Source of the DNA: Chloroflexota bacterium
GTDB taxonomy: Bacteria; Chloroflexota; Dehalococcoidia; Dehalococcoidales; UBA2162
NCBI GenBank assembly: GCA_016190895.1
Contig: JACPPR010000011.1
Span: 1 to 44,580, forward strand
DNA length: 44,580 bases
Direction of reading: 5' to 3'
Made by a program: the position numbers and the translations under genes. Shown one piece after another: positions 34,434 to 42,424 of this stretch (positions are counted from its first letter, which is position 1; the number at the start of each line of letters is the position of its first letter). The notes under the pieces were generated by a model, which worked only from the letters and a program-made list of their open reading frames with translations, was not told where the DNA came from and did no database searches.

Positions 34434-34739
34434 TCATCCCCCTACAATGAGCGGGACCAAGGTCAAAGTGTCACCATCAGCTAGCTTTGTCTCCAGCCCC
34501 TCCCCCAATTCCAGCTCACGGCCGTTTAAGAAAATTACGACCTTCCCGGTCAACTGCCGGGTATTGTTATCAAAAACAAACTGGTCGAACAACTGGTATC
34601 TAGTGCAGAGCTTGTCGAGAAGGCTTCTCACAGATTTATCGCCGCCGGTTTCCGGTCCCGGGATCACTTCCTCACTGGCTGCCGCCATACCCATCGTCTC
34701 GCCAAGCCATGGCATGACCTCCAGACGCACCTTACCCAT
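34434..34739 (-). CDS. MoaD/ThiS-like sulfur-carrier protein
   Basis: This 101-residue ubiquitin-fold protein ends in the diagnostic Gly-Gly (VPLIVGG), the thiocarboxylate-bearing tail used in molybdopterin synthesis. The body VRLEVMPWLGE...VVIFLNGRELELGEGLETKLADGDTLTLVPL fits the family. It lies 9 bases after the AOR gene and is co-transcribed with it. AOR clusters such as aorABCDE of Aromatoleum carry a similar dedicated MoaD-like protein, suggesting tungstopterin supply. Confidence 0.9.
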   Translation of the reverse strand: MGKVRLEVMPWLGETMGMAAASEEVIPGPETGGDKSVRSLLDKLCTRYQLFDQFVFDNNTRQLTGKVVIFLNGRELELGEGLETKLADGDTLTLVPLIVGG

Positions 34740-34748
34740 ATAACCAGT

Positions 34749-36542
34749 TTAGCCTATTCCACCCATAGGGTCTAATACCGGAATGACGAAATCAAGACCG
34801 AGCCGCTTCAGGCCTTCTCTGGGAGGCAGTCCGGCTTCAGTCAGTTCCAGTTTCTTAACGTACTGCTGTTTCTTTTGTTCCTCAAACTCAGCCCTGTCCC
34901 ACACCCAGGTCTTGCCGTATTTATCGGTGATAGGCTCATCGAAAGCGCGCGGCGGCAGGTAATCATCCTTCGAGGGGTGATAGCCCTCCCGCAGGCTGAC
35001 GCAACGGTTAAAGTAGAAATTCCTGAGCGTGATGTCTTTGATATCGTTGACGGTGAGGTCCCATCCGCAAACGGCGTTCAGGAACACCCTGGCGGCTTCT
35101 TCCGAAGAGCCCCAGATTGAGCGAAACGGCCCGGCGGCGAAATTGCAAATGGTGGCCGACTCGCTCAAAGCCGATTCCAACCCCGAGCCTAAGCGGGCGC
35201 CGTTATGGCTAGTGCCGGCAGCGAGAGCCATACCAGAATGCTTGTTTCTCAAATCATAGGTCGGAGACGCACAGCCATGCACCTCGAAGGCGTACCATTT
35301 GGACTTCTCTCCGAAAACCTCATAGGCGCGCCGGAAGCCTTCAGCCAGGGCGGCGGCGGCGCGGCCTTCTTTATAGGCGATTTTCTTCATAAACTGTGTA
35401 GTGGCCTCGACATCGCCCCATTTCAGGTCGATTCCGCCCAGATCTTCCCTGGTAATGATGCCGTGCTCGTAGAGGTCCATAGCCCAGGCAACCAGCCCGC
35501 CCAACTCCTCACCATCCATACCCAGCTCATCTTCAAGGGAGGCAATCTCAGCCATCTCTTCCAGACCTACCATTATGTTGGCATTGAAGCCGCCGAGATT
35601 GTCATGCCGGAACTCACCACCAAACGCTCCTTTCTTGGTATTCTTAAAATAAGGAACGAAGCAGGCCGCTGCACACCCCGGGCAGCCATCAGTCCAAGCA
35701 TAGTATTTCAGGTGGTGTTCGAAATAGTTGCTTCTCTCAGCGACCTCGTGATAGCCGAGATGATTGTTCTTGATTCCCTCATCGGCATAACGGAGGAGAA
35801 ATGCCGGGGAAGTAGAATGCCCCCAGCGGCTCTCATCCAATTTGTGCAGCATTGTCCTCGGGTTGGTGGCATATTGTCTGAAAAGCTGCCAGACCTTCTG
35901 GTGGTCGGCATAGAGAGGCCCCTTTGTCCCCTTCACAGCGATGGCTTTAAGGTTCTTAGAGCCCATCACCGCCCCACAGCCCCACTTGGAAGCCGAATGG
36001 ACGAACTCCGTAGTCACATTGGCGTATCTCACCAGGTTCTCGCCGGCCGGACCGATGCACAGCACACCGAACATCTCGCCGGTCTGTTTGTTCAGGCGGT
36101 CTCTCAAAGTCACCTCGGTCTCCTGTTTCCACTTCCCCCACAGGTCTGAAGCGTCCATAATCTTCACATCATCGTTATAAACGTAGAGGTAGGAAGGTCT
36201 CTTAGCTTTACCTTTGATGAGAATGCCTGCGTTATAGTGTGCCCTGCCTATCTCATCACCGATGTAGCCAGACGTGGCGCTTCTGCCTGCCCAGCCGGTC
36301 AAGGGAGATTTGAAGCTCAAGATTGTTTTGTCTCCAATGACGCCTGTTAACGGCCCGACGCCAACGTGCAGGATATTATCAGGGCTGAGCGCTTCGGCGC
36401 CCTGCGGCACCAGGTCCCAGATGAGCTTGTTGGCCAGCCCGCGGCCGCCCAAGTATTTCTTGACATCCTCCGTCACATCTATAGTGCGGCTCGTCTCGTG
36501 AGTCAGGTCAACTTCCAGAAGGGTCATCTTGATTTCAGCCAT
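34749..36542 (-). CDS. Tungsten-type aldehyde ferredoxin oxidoreductase
   Basis: This 597-residue AOR-family protein oxidises an aldehyde to its acid and reduces ferredoxin, using a bis-pterin tungsten cofactor. YLGGRGLANKLIWD and the [4Fe-4S] cysteines C287-x2-C290-x3-C294 (CPGCAAAC) plus C466 (TICNF) match the Pyrococcus enzyme pattern. GPAGENLVRYANV is typical of the cofactor region. The ATG at 36542 is preferred to a GTG at 36557, since GGAGGT lies 7 bases upstream and the preceding gene ends at 36548. Aldehyde specificity is not predictable. Confidence 0.94.
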   Translation of the reverse strand: MAEIKMTLLEVDLTHETSRTIDVTEDVKKYLGGRGLANKLIWDLVPQGAEALSPDNILHVGVGPLTGVIGDKTILSFKSPLTGWAGRSATSGYIGDEIGRAHYNAGILIKGKAKRPSYLYVYNDDVKIMDASDLWGKWKQETEVTLRDRLNKQTGEMFGVLCIGPAGENLVRYANVTTEFVHSASKWGCGAVMGSKNLKAIAVKGTKGPLYADHQKVWQLFRQYATNPRTMLHKLDESRWGHSTSPAFLLRYADEGIKNNHLGYHEVAERSNYFEHHLKYYAWTDGCPGCAAACFVPYFKNTKKGAFGGEFRHDNLGGFNANIMVGLEEMAEIASLEDELGMDGEELGGLVAWAMDLYEHGIITREDLGGIDLKWGDVEATTQFMKKIAYKEGRAAAALAEGFRRAYEVFGEKSKWYAFEVHGCASPTYDLRNKHSGMALAAGTSHNGARLGSGLESALSESATICNFAAGPFRSIWGSSEEAARVFLNAVCGWDLTVNDIKDITLRNFYFNRCVSLREGYHPSKDDYLPPRAFDEPITDKYGKTWVWDRAEFEEQKKQQYVKKLELTEAGLPPREGLKRLGLDFVIPVLDPMGGIG

Positions 36543-36547
36543 TCTTC

Positions 36548-37216
36548 TTACCTCCACCCCGGATAACCCATGCTATCTTTAGGCAATGGGTATAATCTCT
36601 TAGCAATCAGCTCTGCTTTTTCATCAGAGTGTTTACGCATCACATCCCGTATCGAGTAGCCGAAGCGGATTACGCTGGCCTTGAAATAGAGGGCGCCGTA
36701 GGGGCAGACGTTGATGCACTGAGGCGCCCTGACGCCCTGGTTCTTGACATCGCACAAATCGCAGACGAAAGGCGTTTGGGAGACTGCGGGGTAAATCCTG
36801 ATGGCATTGGCGGAACAGGCCTTTTTGCACAAGAGGCATTTCTCGCCGAGGCATCTTTGCGCATCGAACACCATATGCAGCGTTTTTGAGTCAAAATAAA
36901 CAGCGGGCGGGTCGAGCGGGCAGGCTTTTTCGCACTGCCTTTCCTCAGGCTGACACTGAACGCAGGTGGTCTGGATTGCTTTGGGCAGAGGCAGCAGATA
37001 TTTCCGCACCTGTATTCTGGCGAGGTCTTTATTGATAACCCCATGATGCATCATCGAACAGGCCATCTGACAGATGCCGCAGCCGACGCATTTAAGCTCA
37101 TCGCACTCGATGTAGCCTGCTCCCTGGGGGTAGGGGTATTTCTCCTTTCCCCAGCCTCGCTCTGCTTCCGGATTAGGCTGCGCCGGTACGCCTCCTGGCC
37201 CTGTGTTCATTGTCAT
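36548..37216 (-). CDS. Four-cluster ferredoxin-like electron transfer subunit (AorA-like)
   Basis: This 222-residue protein has four [4Fe-4S] binding sets in the DmsB/HycB pattern: CVGCGICQMAC, CVQCQPEERQCEKAC, CLGEKCLLCKKAC and CDLC...CINVCPYGAL. It lies directly before the AOR gene (5-base gap) and probably carries electrons from it, as AorA does. The ATG at 37216 is chosen for GGGAG upstream; a TTG at 37237 is the alternative. The tail (about 185-222) is unlike a membrane anchor. Confidence 0.92.
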   Translation of the reverse strand: MTMNTGPGGVPAQPNPEAERGWGKEKYPYPQGAGYIECDELKCVGCGICQMACSMMHHGVINKDLARIQVRKYLLPLPKAIQTTCVQCQPEERQCEKACPLDPPAVYFDSKTLHMVFDAQRCLGEKCLLCKKACSANAIRIYPAVSQTPFVCDLCDVKNQGVRAPQCINVCPYGALYFKASVIRFGYSIRDVMRKHSDEKAELIAKRLYPLPKDSMGYPGWR

Positions 37217-37263
37217 GTGCAGGTCTCCCTTCTCCAACAGGTTTTTTTCTCAATACAGAACAG

Positions 37264-37336
37264 GCCGTAGGGGCGAACCTCTGTGTTCGCCCTGCCGCCG
37301 CACAGGCTTTGGCGGGCAGGCACAGGGGCCTACCCT
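37264..37336. repeat. Intergenic GTAGGGGCG hairpin repeat in the AOR operon
   Basis: GTAGGGGCGAACCTCTGTGT then TCGCCCTGCC, followed by GCACAGGCTTTGGCGGGCAG then GCACAGGGGCCTACC. Related to the repeat at 31264-31357. It separates the ferredoxin-like gene from the ThDP enzyme gene. Confidence 0.65.
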
Positions 37337-37337
37337 A

Positions 37338-39110
37338 CTACCCCACCCCAAGTCCCCTGGGCTGAGTTTGAGTTACCACGTCCACCAATGCAAGCGTCTT
37401 TTCTTGTTTGACGACTTTCACCGCTTCTTTTAAGGCTTTGCGCAGGTCTGCTGGGTTTTCCACCGGCCCTACTCCCCAGACGCCGAACGAGCGAGCTACT
37501 GCGGCGTAGTCCACATACGGGTCCTCGATGCGGGTGCCGATGCCCTGGTTCTCGACCGGCCGCCCTCTCGCGACTGCCATCGCATGCTGGTGCGCCTCAC
37601 TATTATAATACGAATGGTTGTTGTTCATGACAACCAGCAGGGGTATCTTGTGGTGGGCGGCTGTCCAGAGCGCCGAGGGTGAATACATCAAATCCCCGTC
37701 CGATTGAAAATCGATACATAGCCGGTTCTTGGGCAAATGGGCCATTGCAGCGCCCAGGGAATGGCCGATGCCGCTAGCGAGCCCTCCTCCGCCGGCATAG
37801 CGGTAAGGCGCCTCTCCGTCCCACAAACGGCGGGACCAGCCGCCGAAGTTCCCGTTGACCATCGCCCAGTCTTCATCCTTTATTATATCCCAGAGTTGGC
37901 TGGCGAGCCAGGAGATGGAGATTGGACTATTCTTCTGGTCGGCTTTGGCTGCCGCCTGCCATCTCTGCCGTATCGCATCATGCTCTGCTTTGAAGCCGTC
38001 AAATCTTTCTTTGAGTTCAGCGCGTTTTGCTTTAGTTAGCAGCCGCTCGCAGGCTGCGGTTAGGAGTGGCAGGGCAACGGCGGTATCGGCGGACACCGGT
38101 ATGTCTACCGGCATCAGTTTGAAATAGGATGCTGGCCAACTCTTCGCGGCGGCGTGGCTCTGGGCGATGTGCACCACCTGGCAACCTTCGGGGACTAGCA
38201 ACCGCGTGCTCGCGCGGTCCTGGGTCTCTGTGGTGCTCAAAGCGCCTTGCATGTCATTGATATCGAGAGCCAGGACTACATCCGCCTTCTTCAGCAAGTC
38301 GCGGGCTGCGCCGGTGAGGTTAAGCGGGTGAGTGCCGGGTAGGTTGAATGTTCCGTTGTCGACAACGGGCAGCGCCAGCAGTTCGGCCAGCGCTGCGAGG
38401 TGCTCCACCGCTTCAGGGTTCCTCCCGGTACGGCCGGCAATGACGACCGGGTTTCTGGCTTTCACAAGCAGTTTGGCGACACGGTTGATGGCATCCTCAT
38501 CGGCTTGCGGGGGTGAAGGCATCGAGTAGCGTTTCACATCAGGCAACGTAATTTCCCCTGTCAGCGTTTCCTCCTGAGTTTCGACATCGAAGGCGACGTA
38601 GACCGGCCCTTCCGGATTGGTCGCGGCTATCTGGTAAGCCCTGATGAGAGAATCGGGCACGCCGGCCAGGCTGGCCGGCTGGTCGTCCCACTTGACGAAG
38701 TCTCTCACCGCATTCCCCTGCACAAGGGTCGTATGCGTCCAGTCTATGCCGGGCCGCCGTTTCTCCGTGGCCATCGGGCCGGCGCCGCCGAGGATAATGA
38801 TGGGCGCTTTGTCCAAAAAGGCATTATAAATTTGCAGCGTGCAATGCAGTAGGCCAACCGTATCATGAACTATCGCTACTGCAGGTTTGCCGGTCACTTT
38901 GGCATACCCATGAGCGAAAGCAACGGCGATACCTTCATGATTGCAGAGAATCATCTCCGGCTTCTTGTTCCCCAGATAATTCACTATCGAATCATGGAGC
39001 CCTCGGTAGGTCGACCCCGGATTTACGGCAACGTAATCTATGTCCAGCGCATGCAGCATTTTTGCCATGATGTCTGAGCCGTACTGAGCCCGGGATGTTT
39101 TGTCCGCCAT
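37338..39110 (-). CDS. Thiamine diphosphate-dependent enzyme (acetolactate synthase/decarboxylase superfamily)
   Basis: This 590-residue protein has all three ThDP domains. The cofactor-activating Glu59 is in CNHEGIAVAFAHGYAKVTGK, a central domain is present (about 195-345), and the diphosphate motif has DGD at 471-473 and ends in MNNN. The motif reads SDGD where GDG is usual. A missing acetolactate synthase small subunit, and the adjacent AOR, favour a 2-oxoacid decarboxylase or lyase giving an aldehyde. Which substrate is unknown; HTTL and H in the pocket region cannot be interpreted by eye. First gene of the leftward operon, with a weak AGGACGG ribosome site. Confidence 0.88.
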   Translation of the reverse strand: MADKTSRAQYGSDIMAKMLHALDIDYVAVNPGSTYRGLHDSIVNYLGNKKPEMILCNHEGIAVAFAHGYAKVTGKPAVAIVHDTVGLLHCTLQIYNAFLDKAPIIILGGAGPMATEKRRPGIDWTHTTLVQGNAVRDFVKWDDQPASLAGVPDSLIRAYQIAATNPEGPVYVAFDVETQEETLTGEITLPDVKRYSMPSPPQADEDAINRVAKLLVKARNPVVIAGRTGRNPEAVEHLAALAELLALPVVDNGTFNLPGTHPLNLTGAARDLLKKADVVLALDINDMQGALSTTETQDRASTRLLVPEGCQVVHIAQSHAAAKSWPASYFKLMPVDIPVSADTAVALPLLTAACERLLTKAKRAELKERFDGFKAEHDAIRQRWQAAAKADQKNSPISISWLASQLWDIIKDEDWAMVNGNFGGWSRRLWDGEAPYRYAGGGGLASGIGHSLGAAMAHLPKNRLCIDFQSDGDLMYSPSALWTAAHHKIPLLVVMNNNHSYYNSEAHQHAMAVARGRPVENQGIGTRIEDPYVDYAAVARSFGVWGVGPVENPADLRKALKEAVKVVKQEKTLALVDVVTQTQPRGLGVG

Positions 39111-39159
39111 GTTTACCGTCCTTTTTGATTCTATTCCATCTCTATGATGTTATGTCTAA

Positions 39160-39318
39160 TAGAGAGCGTTTTATGATGGCTTCGAGAAACCAGCACATTG
39201 CGTCATTGCGGCGTAGCGAAGCAATCCGTAAACCCCGAAGGACGGATTGCTTCGGACGAAGTTTACACTGAGTAGCGCGAATGTGTCCTCGCAACGACGG
39301 CGCTATCAAACAACTTCC
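39160..39318. repeat. MITE-like element, copy 3
   Basis: Read from the right end on the minus strand it begins CTAGGAAGTTGTTTGATAG, matching the end of the element at 107-254. Inner arms are GCGTCATTGCG and CGCAACGACG, with a GGATTGCTTCG / CGAAGCAATCC hairpin. It shares GTTTACACTGAG with copy 2. The right arm lies at the very 3' end of the substrate-binding protein gene, overlapping its stop by about 1-10 bases. Confidence 0.65.
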
Positions 39319-41183
39319 TAGTATCCCATAGATTTCTTGAGCGCCTGGTCGTACCATATATACCTATCCCAGGTATAATCGGCGTAGCCAACGCTGAATT
39401 CGCCGCTGTAGTTCCTCAGCCAGGGCCACCAGAAGGTGTAAATATAACCTCTGACTTCCGGGATGGCCCAGGTCTGCTGAACGACGTATTTCGACATCTC
39501 CTTATATATCTTCATCGCTTCGTGTAGGTCGGTGACGGCAGCTAGGTTTACTTTGTTCATATAGTCTTGAACCACCGGGTCATCAATCTTAGCGGCGTTG
39601 GTAGCCCCCTCGCCAATCAGCTGCGTCGAGGCTAAGAACTGAGCTATAGGACTCGTAACATAGGCTATCAAGGCTGTTTGTGAGCGGTTATTCAAGATGT
39701 TACTGAAGGCACCACTATCCTTGATATCAAACTCCAGCTGGATGCCCACCTTAGCCCACATATCCTTAATTATCGAATAGTAGTCGACCAGGCTGTTGCC
39801 GTTGAGAATGATCGAGGTCTTGAAGCCATTGGGATAGCCTGCCTCTTTCAGCAGCTGTTTTGCCTTCTCCGGATTATAGCTGTAAAGTTCCCTGGCTTCC
39901 GGAGGGTACTCAGGGTCGTCCAGGGCGAGGTACGCCTCTGCGTACTCCTTTTGATAACCAAAAGGATAGCTATAATATACCCCCTCACCCTGGTATAAAT
40001 TCTGGAGTATGCCTTTAAAGTCGATGGACAGCATCATTGCCTGACGAACCCGGATGTCGCTAAAAGGCGGCTTGTCGTGCACAATCGCTGCAATGTAAGC
40101 TCTGGCCTGTGCCGACGCGGCAAACGTTTCCAGATACCCCTTGTTTTCCTTCCTTAGCTGGGTAGCCTCTGAAAGAGCTAGACTATCGATTTTATCGATC
40201 TTACCGGTTCGAAATGCCGCCATCGTGGTGGACAGGTCAGGTATGCCGACGAACTTGACGGTGTCGAGATAGGGTATCTGGTTGCCCTTCCCCGGACCAA
40301 TGGGGTCTGTCTGCCAGTAATTGGGGTTCCTTTTTAGAATTACCGAGCTGCCTGGAACGTAATCAGTGAAGATGTATGGGCCGGTGCCGACCAGATTTCT
40401 CCAGTCATTCATGTTCCCGTATTTCTTGATTACATCCGGCGGATACATTACGTTTGAATCGGTGAAGCGGCTTATTCCCAACATTAGAGCATCAAGAGGA
40501 AGTTTGATGGAAACCTCCCAGGGGCCGGTCTTGGTAATCTCAGCCACCCTCAGTCCGGGGCTATTAGCGTAGATTCGCATCCCAGGGGTTAGGATATTCC
40601 GCTTCAGGTTGAAAATGACATCATCGGCGGTAAATTCCCTCCCCGCCATCAGGCGGCTGGCTTCGTTTTTCGAATCAAGGGCCCAATGCACCCCCTGGCG
40701 AATCTGATAGACGATAGTGCCTTCGTTTTTCGCGGCGTCAGCCGACCACTTCACGCTTTCGGCGAGAATGCCTGTTTTGTAATCAGGCAGGTCATTGTAT
40801 TCGAACCCCCAGGTCGTCTCTCCGGTGCCGTAGCCTCCGGCCTTTCCCTTCGTCCAGTCGCCTTCCAATAGTTTCTGATTGACGTGTGAGACGGCAATAT
40901 TCGGTGAAACATTGCTATCATCGAAACTGAGGGCTCCTCCGTTGTACTGGAGGTTAAGCGTGCCGCCATACTGGGGCGTGCCGGCGGCAGGTTTAACCGC
41001 CTCCTGCTGAGGTTTTTCCGCCGCTGGAGTAGCCGGTGCGGCCGGCACGGTTGGCGCGGGGGCACTCGGAGTAGCCGGGGCGGGTGGGGTAGTCGGGGTG
41101 GTGGCCGCCGGGCCGCAGGCTGCTAACACCAGGGATAGCGCCATTAAGCCGCTCACCACCAGCCAGAGAATCTTCTTGCTCAT
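39318..41183 (-). CDS. ABC transporter substrate-binding lipoprotein (family 5)
   Basis: This 621-residue extracellular receptor belongs to the oligopeptide/nickel class. The lipobox VLAAC gives lipidation at Cys23, and a Pro/Thr/Ala-rich linker (about 24-70) tethers it to the membrane. DRYIWYDQALKKSMGY at the end and ILQNLYQGEG, AYAIxxRQAMMLSIDF-type regions match SBP_bac_5. No permease or ATPase genes are nearby, so it is an orphan within this window. GGAGG precedes the ATG. Its last codons abut MITE copy 3. Confidence 0.92.
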   Translation of the reverse strand: MSKKILWLVVSGLMALSLVLAACGPAATTPTTPPAPATPSAPAPTVPAAPATPAAEKPQQEAVKPAAGTPQYGGTLNLQYNGGALSFDDSNVSPNIAVSHVNQKLLEGDWTKGKAGGYGTGETTWGFEYNDLPDYKTGILAESVKWSADAAKNEGTIVYQIRQGVHWALDSKNEASRLMAGREFTADDVIFNLKRNILTPGMRIYANSPGLRVAEITKTGPWEVSIKLPLDALMLGISRFTDSNVMYPPDVIKKYGNMNDWRNLVGTGPYIFTDYVPGSSVILKRNPNYWQTDPIGPGKGNQIPYLDTVKFVGIPDLSTTMAAFRTGKIDKIDSLALSEATQLRKENKGYLETFAASAQARAYIAAIVHDKPPFSDIRVRQAMMLSIDFKGILQNLYQGEGVYYSYPFGYQKEYAEAYLALDDPEYPPEARELYSYNPEKAKQLLKEAGYPNGFKTSIILNGNSLVDYYSIIKDMWAKVGIQLEFDIKDSGAFSNILNNRSQTALIAYVTSPIAQFLASTQLIGEGATNAAKIDDPVVQDYMNKVNLAAVTDLHEAMKIYKEMSKYVVQQTWAIPEVRGYIYTFWWPWLRNYSGEFSVGYADYTWDRYIWYDQALKKSMGY

Positions 41184-41672
41184 TCTTTGCCTCCTATACC
41201 TATTAATTGGGCCATCTTTTGAAACTAGGACAGTCTTAACGGTCGAGAGCTATTGTGGCTGACCCCGTCACCAAGCCCGATTATTACCGAGGCTCCGGTC
41301 ACGGGAGAAGCAAGGAAGTATTCAACAGCCAGCTAGAAGGAAAGCCCGTATCATCATGGGTTCTCTTGGCAGGGCTACCTCTAGTCACTTTATATCGTAT
41401 ATGATACATCATAAAGCAGACAGTCCGCCGACACAATCGGGACTTTGCTGAATTTCGCATTTAAATATCCTGAATTTTTAGTAAGAAAATTCCTAATAGC
41501 CCCGTAGGGGAAAATATGAGCACGCGTCAGCATCACACAGGGGGCTACAGCTGCCATTATGGTGGAGATAAAACTTCTCCGTCAGGTAGCCTTGGAAGAA
41601 TTCTCGGCAGAATACCGGAAACCAGCCCACTCGTTTTCTTTAAAGGTCACCTAATGAGTTATTGTGACCCGC
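41184..41672. other. Intergenic region upstream of the substrate-binding protein gene
   Basis: About 490 bp with no gene: the forward ORF at 41516-41749 has no protein-like features. It holds the ribosome site for the substrate-binding gene, an imperfect palindrome TATCGTATATGATA (about 41394-41407), an AT-rich stretch, and the perfect 11-bp palindrome CCCCGTAGGGG (41500-41510). These could be regulator sites; the promoter itself could not be placed. Confidence 0.5.
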
Positions 41673-41954
41673 CTAATGTGCCCCTTCGTCGGGCAAGTGA
41701 ACCAAACCTGTCCGTAGGGCACGGAGAACGGCCTGCGTCCTGTCGTTGACTTGCAATTTAGCGAAGATATTGCTGATACGGTTCTTGATAGTTTTTTCGC
41801 TGAGGACCAATTTCGCTGCGATTTCTTTATTGCTCAGTCCTTCCGCCACCAGGCGAAGGACATCCAGTTCTCTGGGAGTAAGCTCCTCGTACAGAATGCT
41901 CTCCTGGCGCGGTCCGCCTGCTCGCTCGAAACGGTGCAGCAGCTTGGGCAGCAA
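41673..41954 (-). pseudogene. Truncated LuxR/NarL-type response regulator (DNA-binding domain only)
   Basis: The 93 residues contain a complete LuxR HTH: LTPRELDVLRLVAEGLSNKEIAAKLVLSEKTIKNRISNIFAKL. The linker before it (LLPKLLHRFERAGG) looks like that of a response regulator, but no receiver domain follows upstream: at about 41954 the sequence changes to an RHS gene on the opposite strand and the frame has a stop four codons earlier. It is given as a truncated gene. It may still be expressed from TTG 41954, since DNA-binding-only LuxR proteins exist. Confidence 0.75.
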
Positions 41955-42424
41955 TGGCCGGGCTCAGTTTGGGCAATAGCATCAACACCACCTTTGGCTA
42001 TTGGGGCATCGGTGGGGCGTATGACACAAGCGGTGGATACTACGGCCGATTGTGGGAGATAAAGTCGGCCAATACAACTGCTACGCTTCAGCAGGTCAGG
42101 CACACCTGGGACGCCGGCGGCAACCTTGTGCAACGAGCCAAAACCTATCCGACACCCTCAGAAACAGAGAACTTCGGCTATGACTTCCTCGATAGGCTGA
42201 CCTCCGTCTCCGGCGCTTATTCGGACAACTGGACGTATAGCCAGATTGGGAACATTAACACCCATAACGGGACTTCTTATGGCTACGGCAATAAACCACA
42301 TGCGGTGACCTCATTCAACGGAACGAGCTATCAGTATGACGAAAAATGGCAACATGAAAGTCAGAGGCAGCGCCAACATCACCTGGGATGCCGAAAACCG
42401 GCCGATATCTATCACCACCGCTAA
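41954..42424 (+). pseudogene. RHS repeat protein, upstream fragment (frameshifted)
   Basis: This 156-codon frame encodes RHS/YD-repeat sequence: GLSLGNSINTTFGYWGIGG, HTWDAGGNLVQRAKTY, FGYDFLDRLTSVSGAYSDNW and TSYQYDE. It has no signal, start region or N-terminal domain, so the gene lacks its 5' part. After YDE, five As (42342-42346) shift the frame; with four As it would read YDENGNMKVRG, an exact RHS repeat joining to the next frame. Codons after 42346 in this frame are spurious. Confidence 0.8.

Noticed and set aside
35205-36149. 314-codon forward frame
   Set aside because: It is antisense to the AOR gene, whose motifs and ribosome site are clear.
41300-41345. Possible riboswitch-like purine-rich region
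   Set aside because: A short CGGTCACGGGAGAAGC string recalls aptamer cores but no supporting helices could be drawn.
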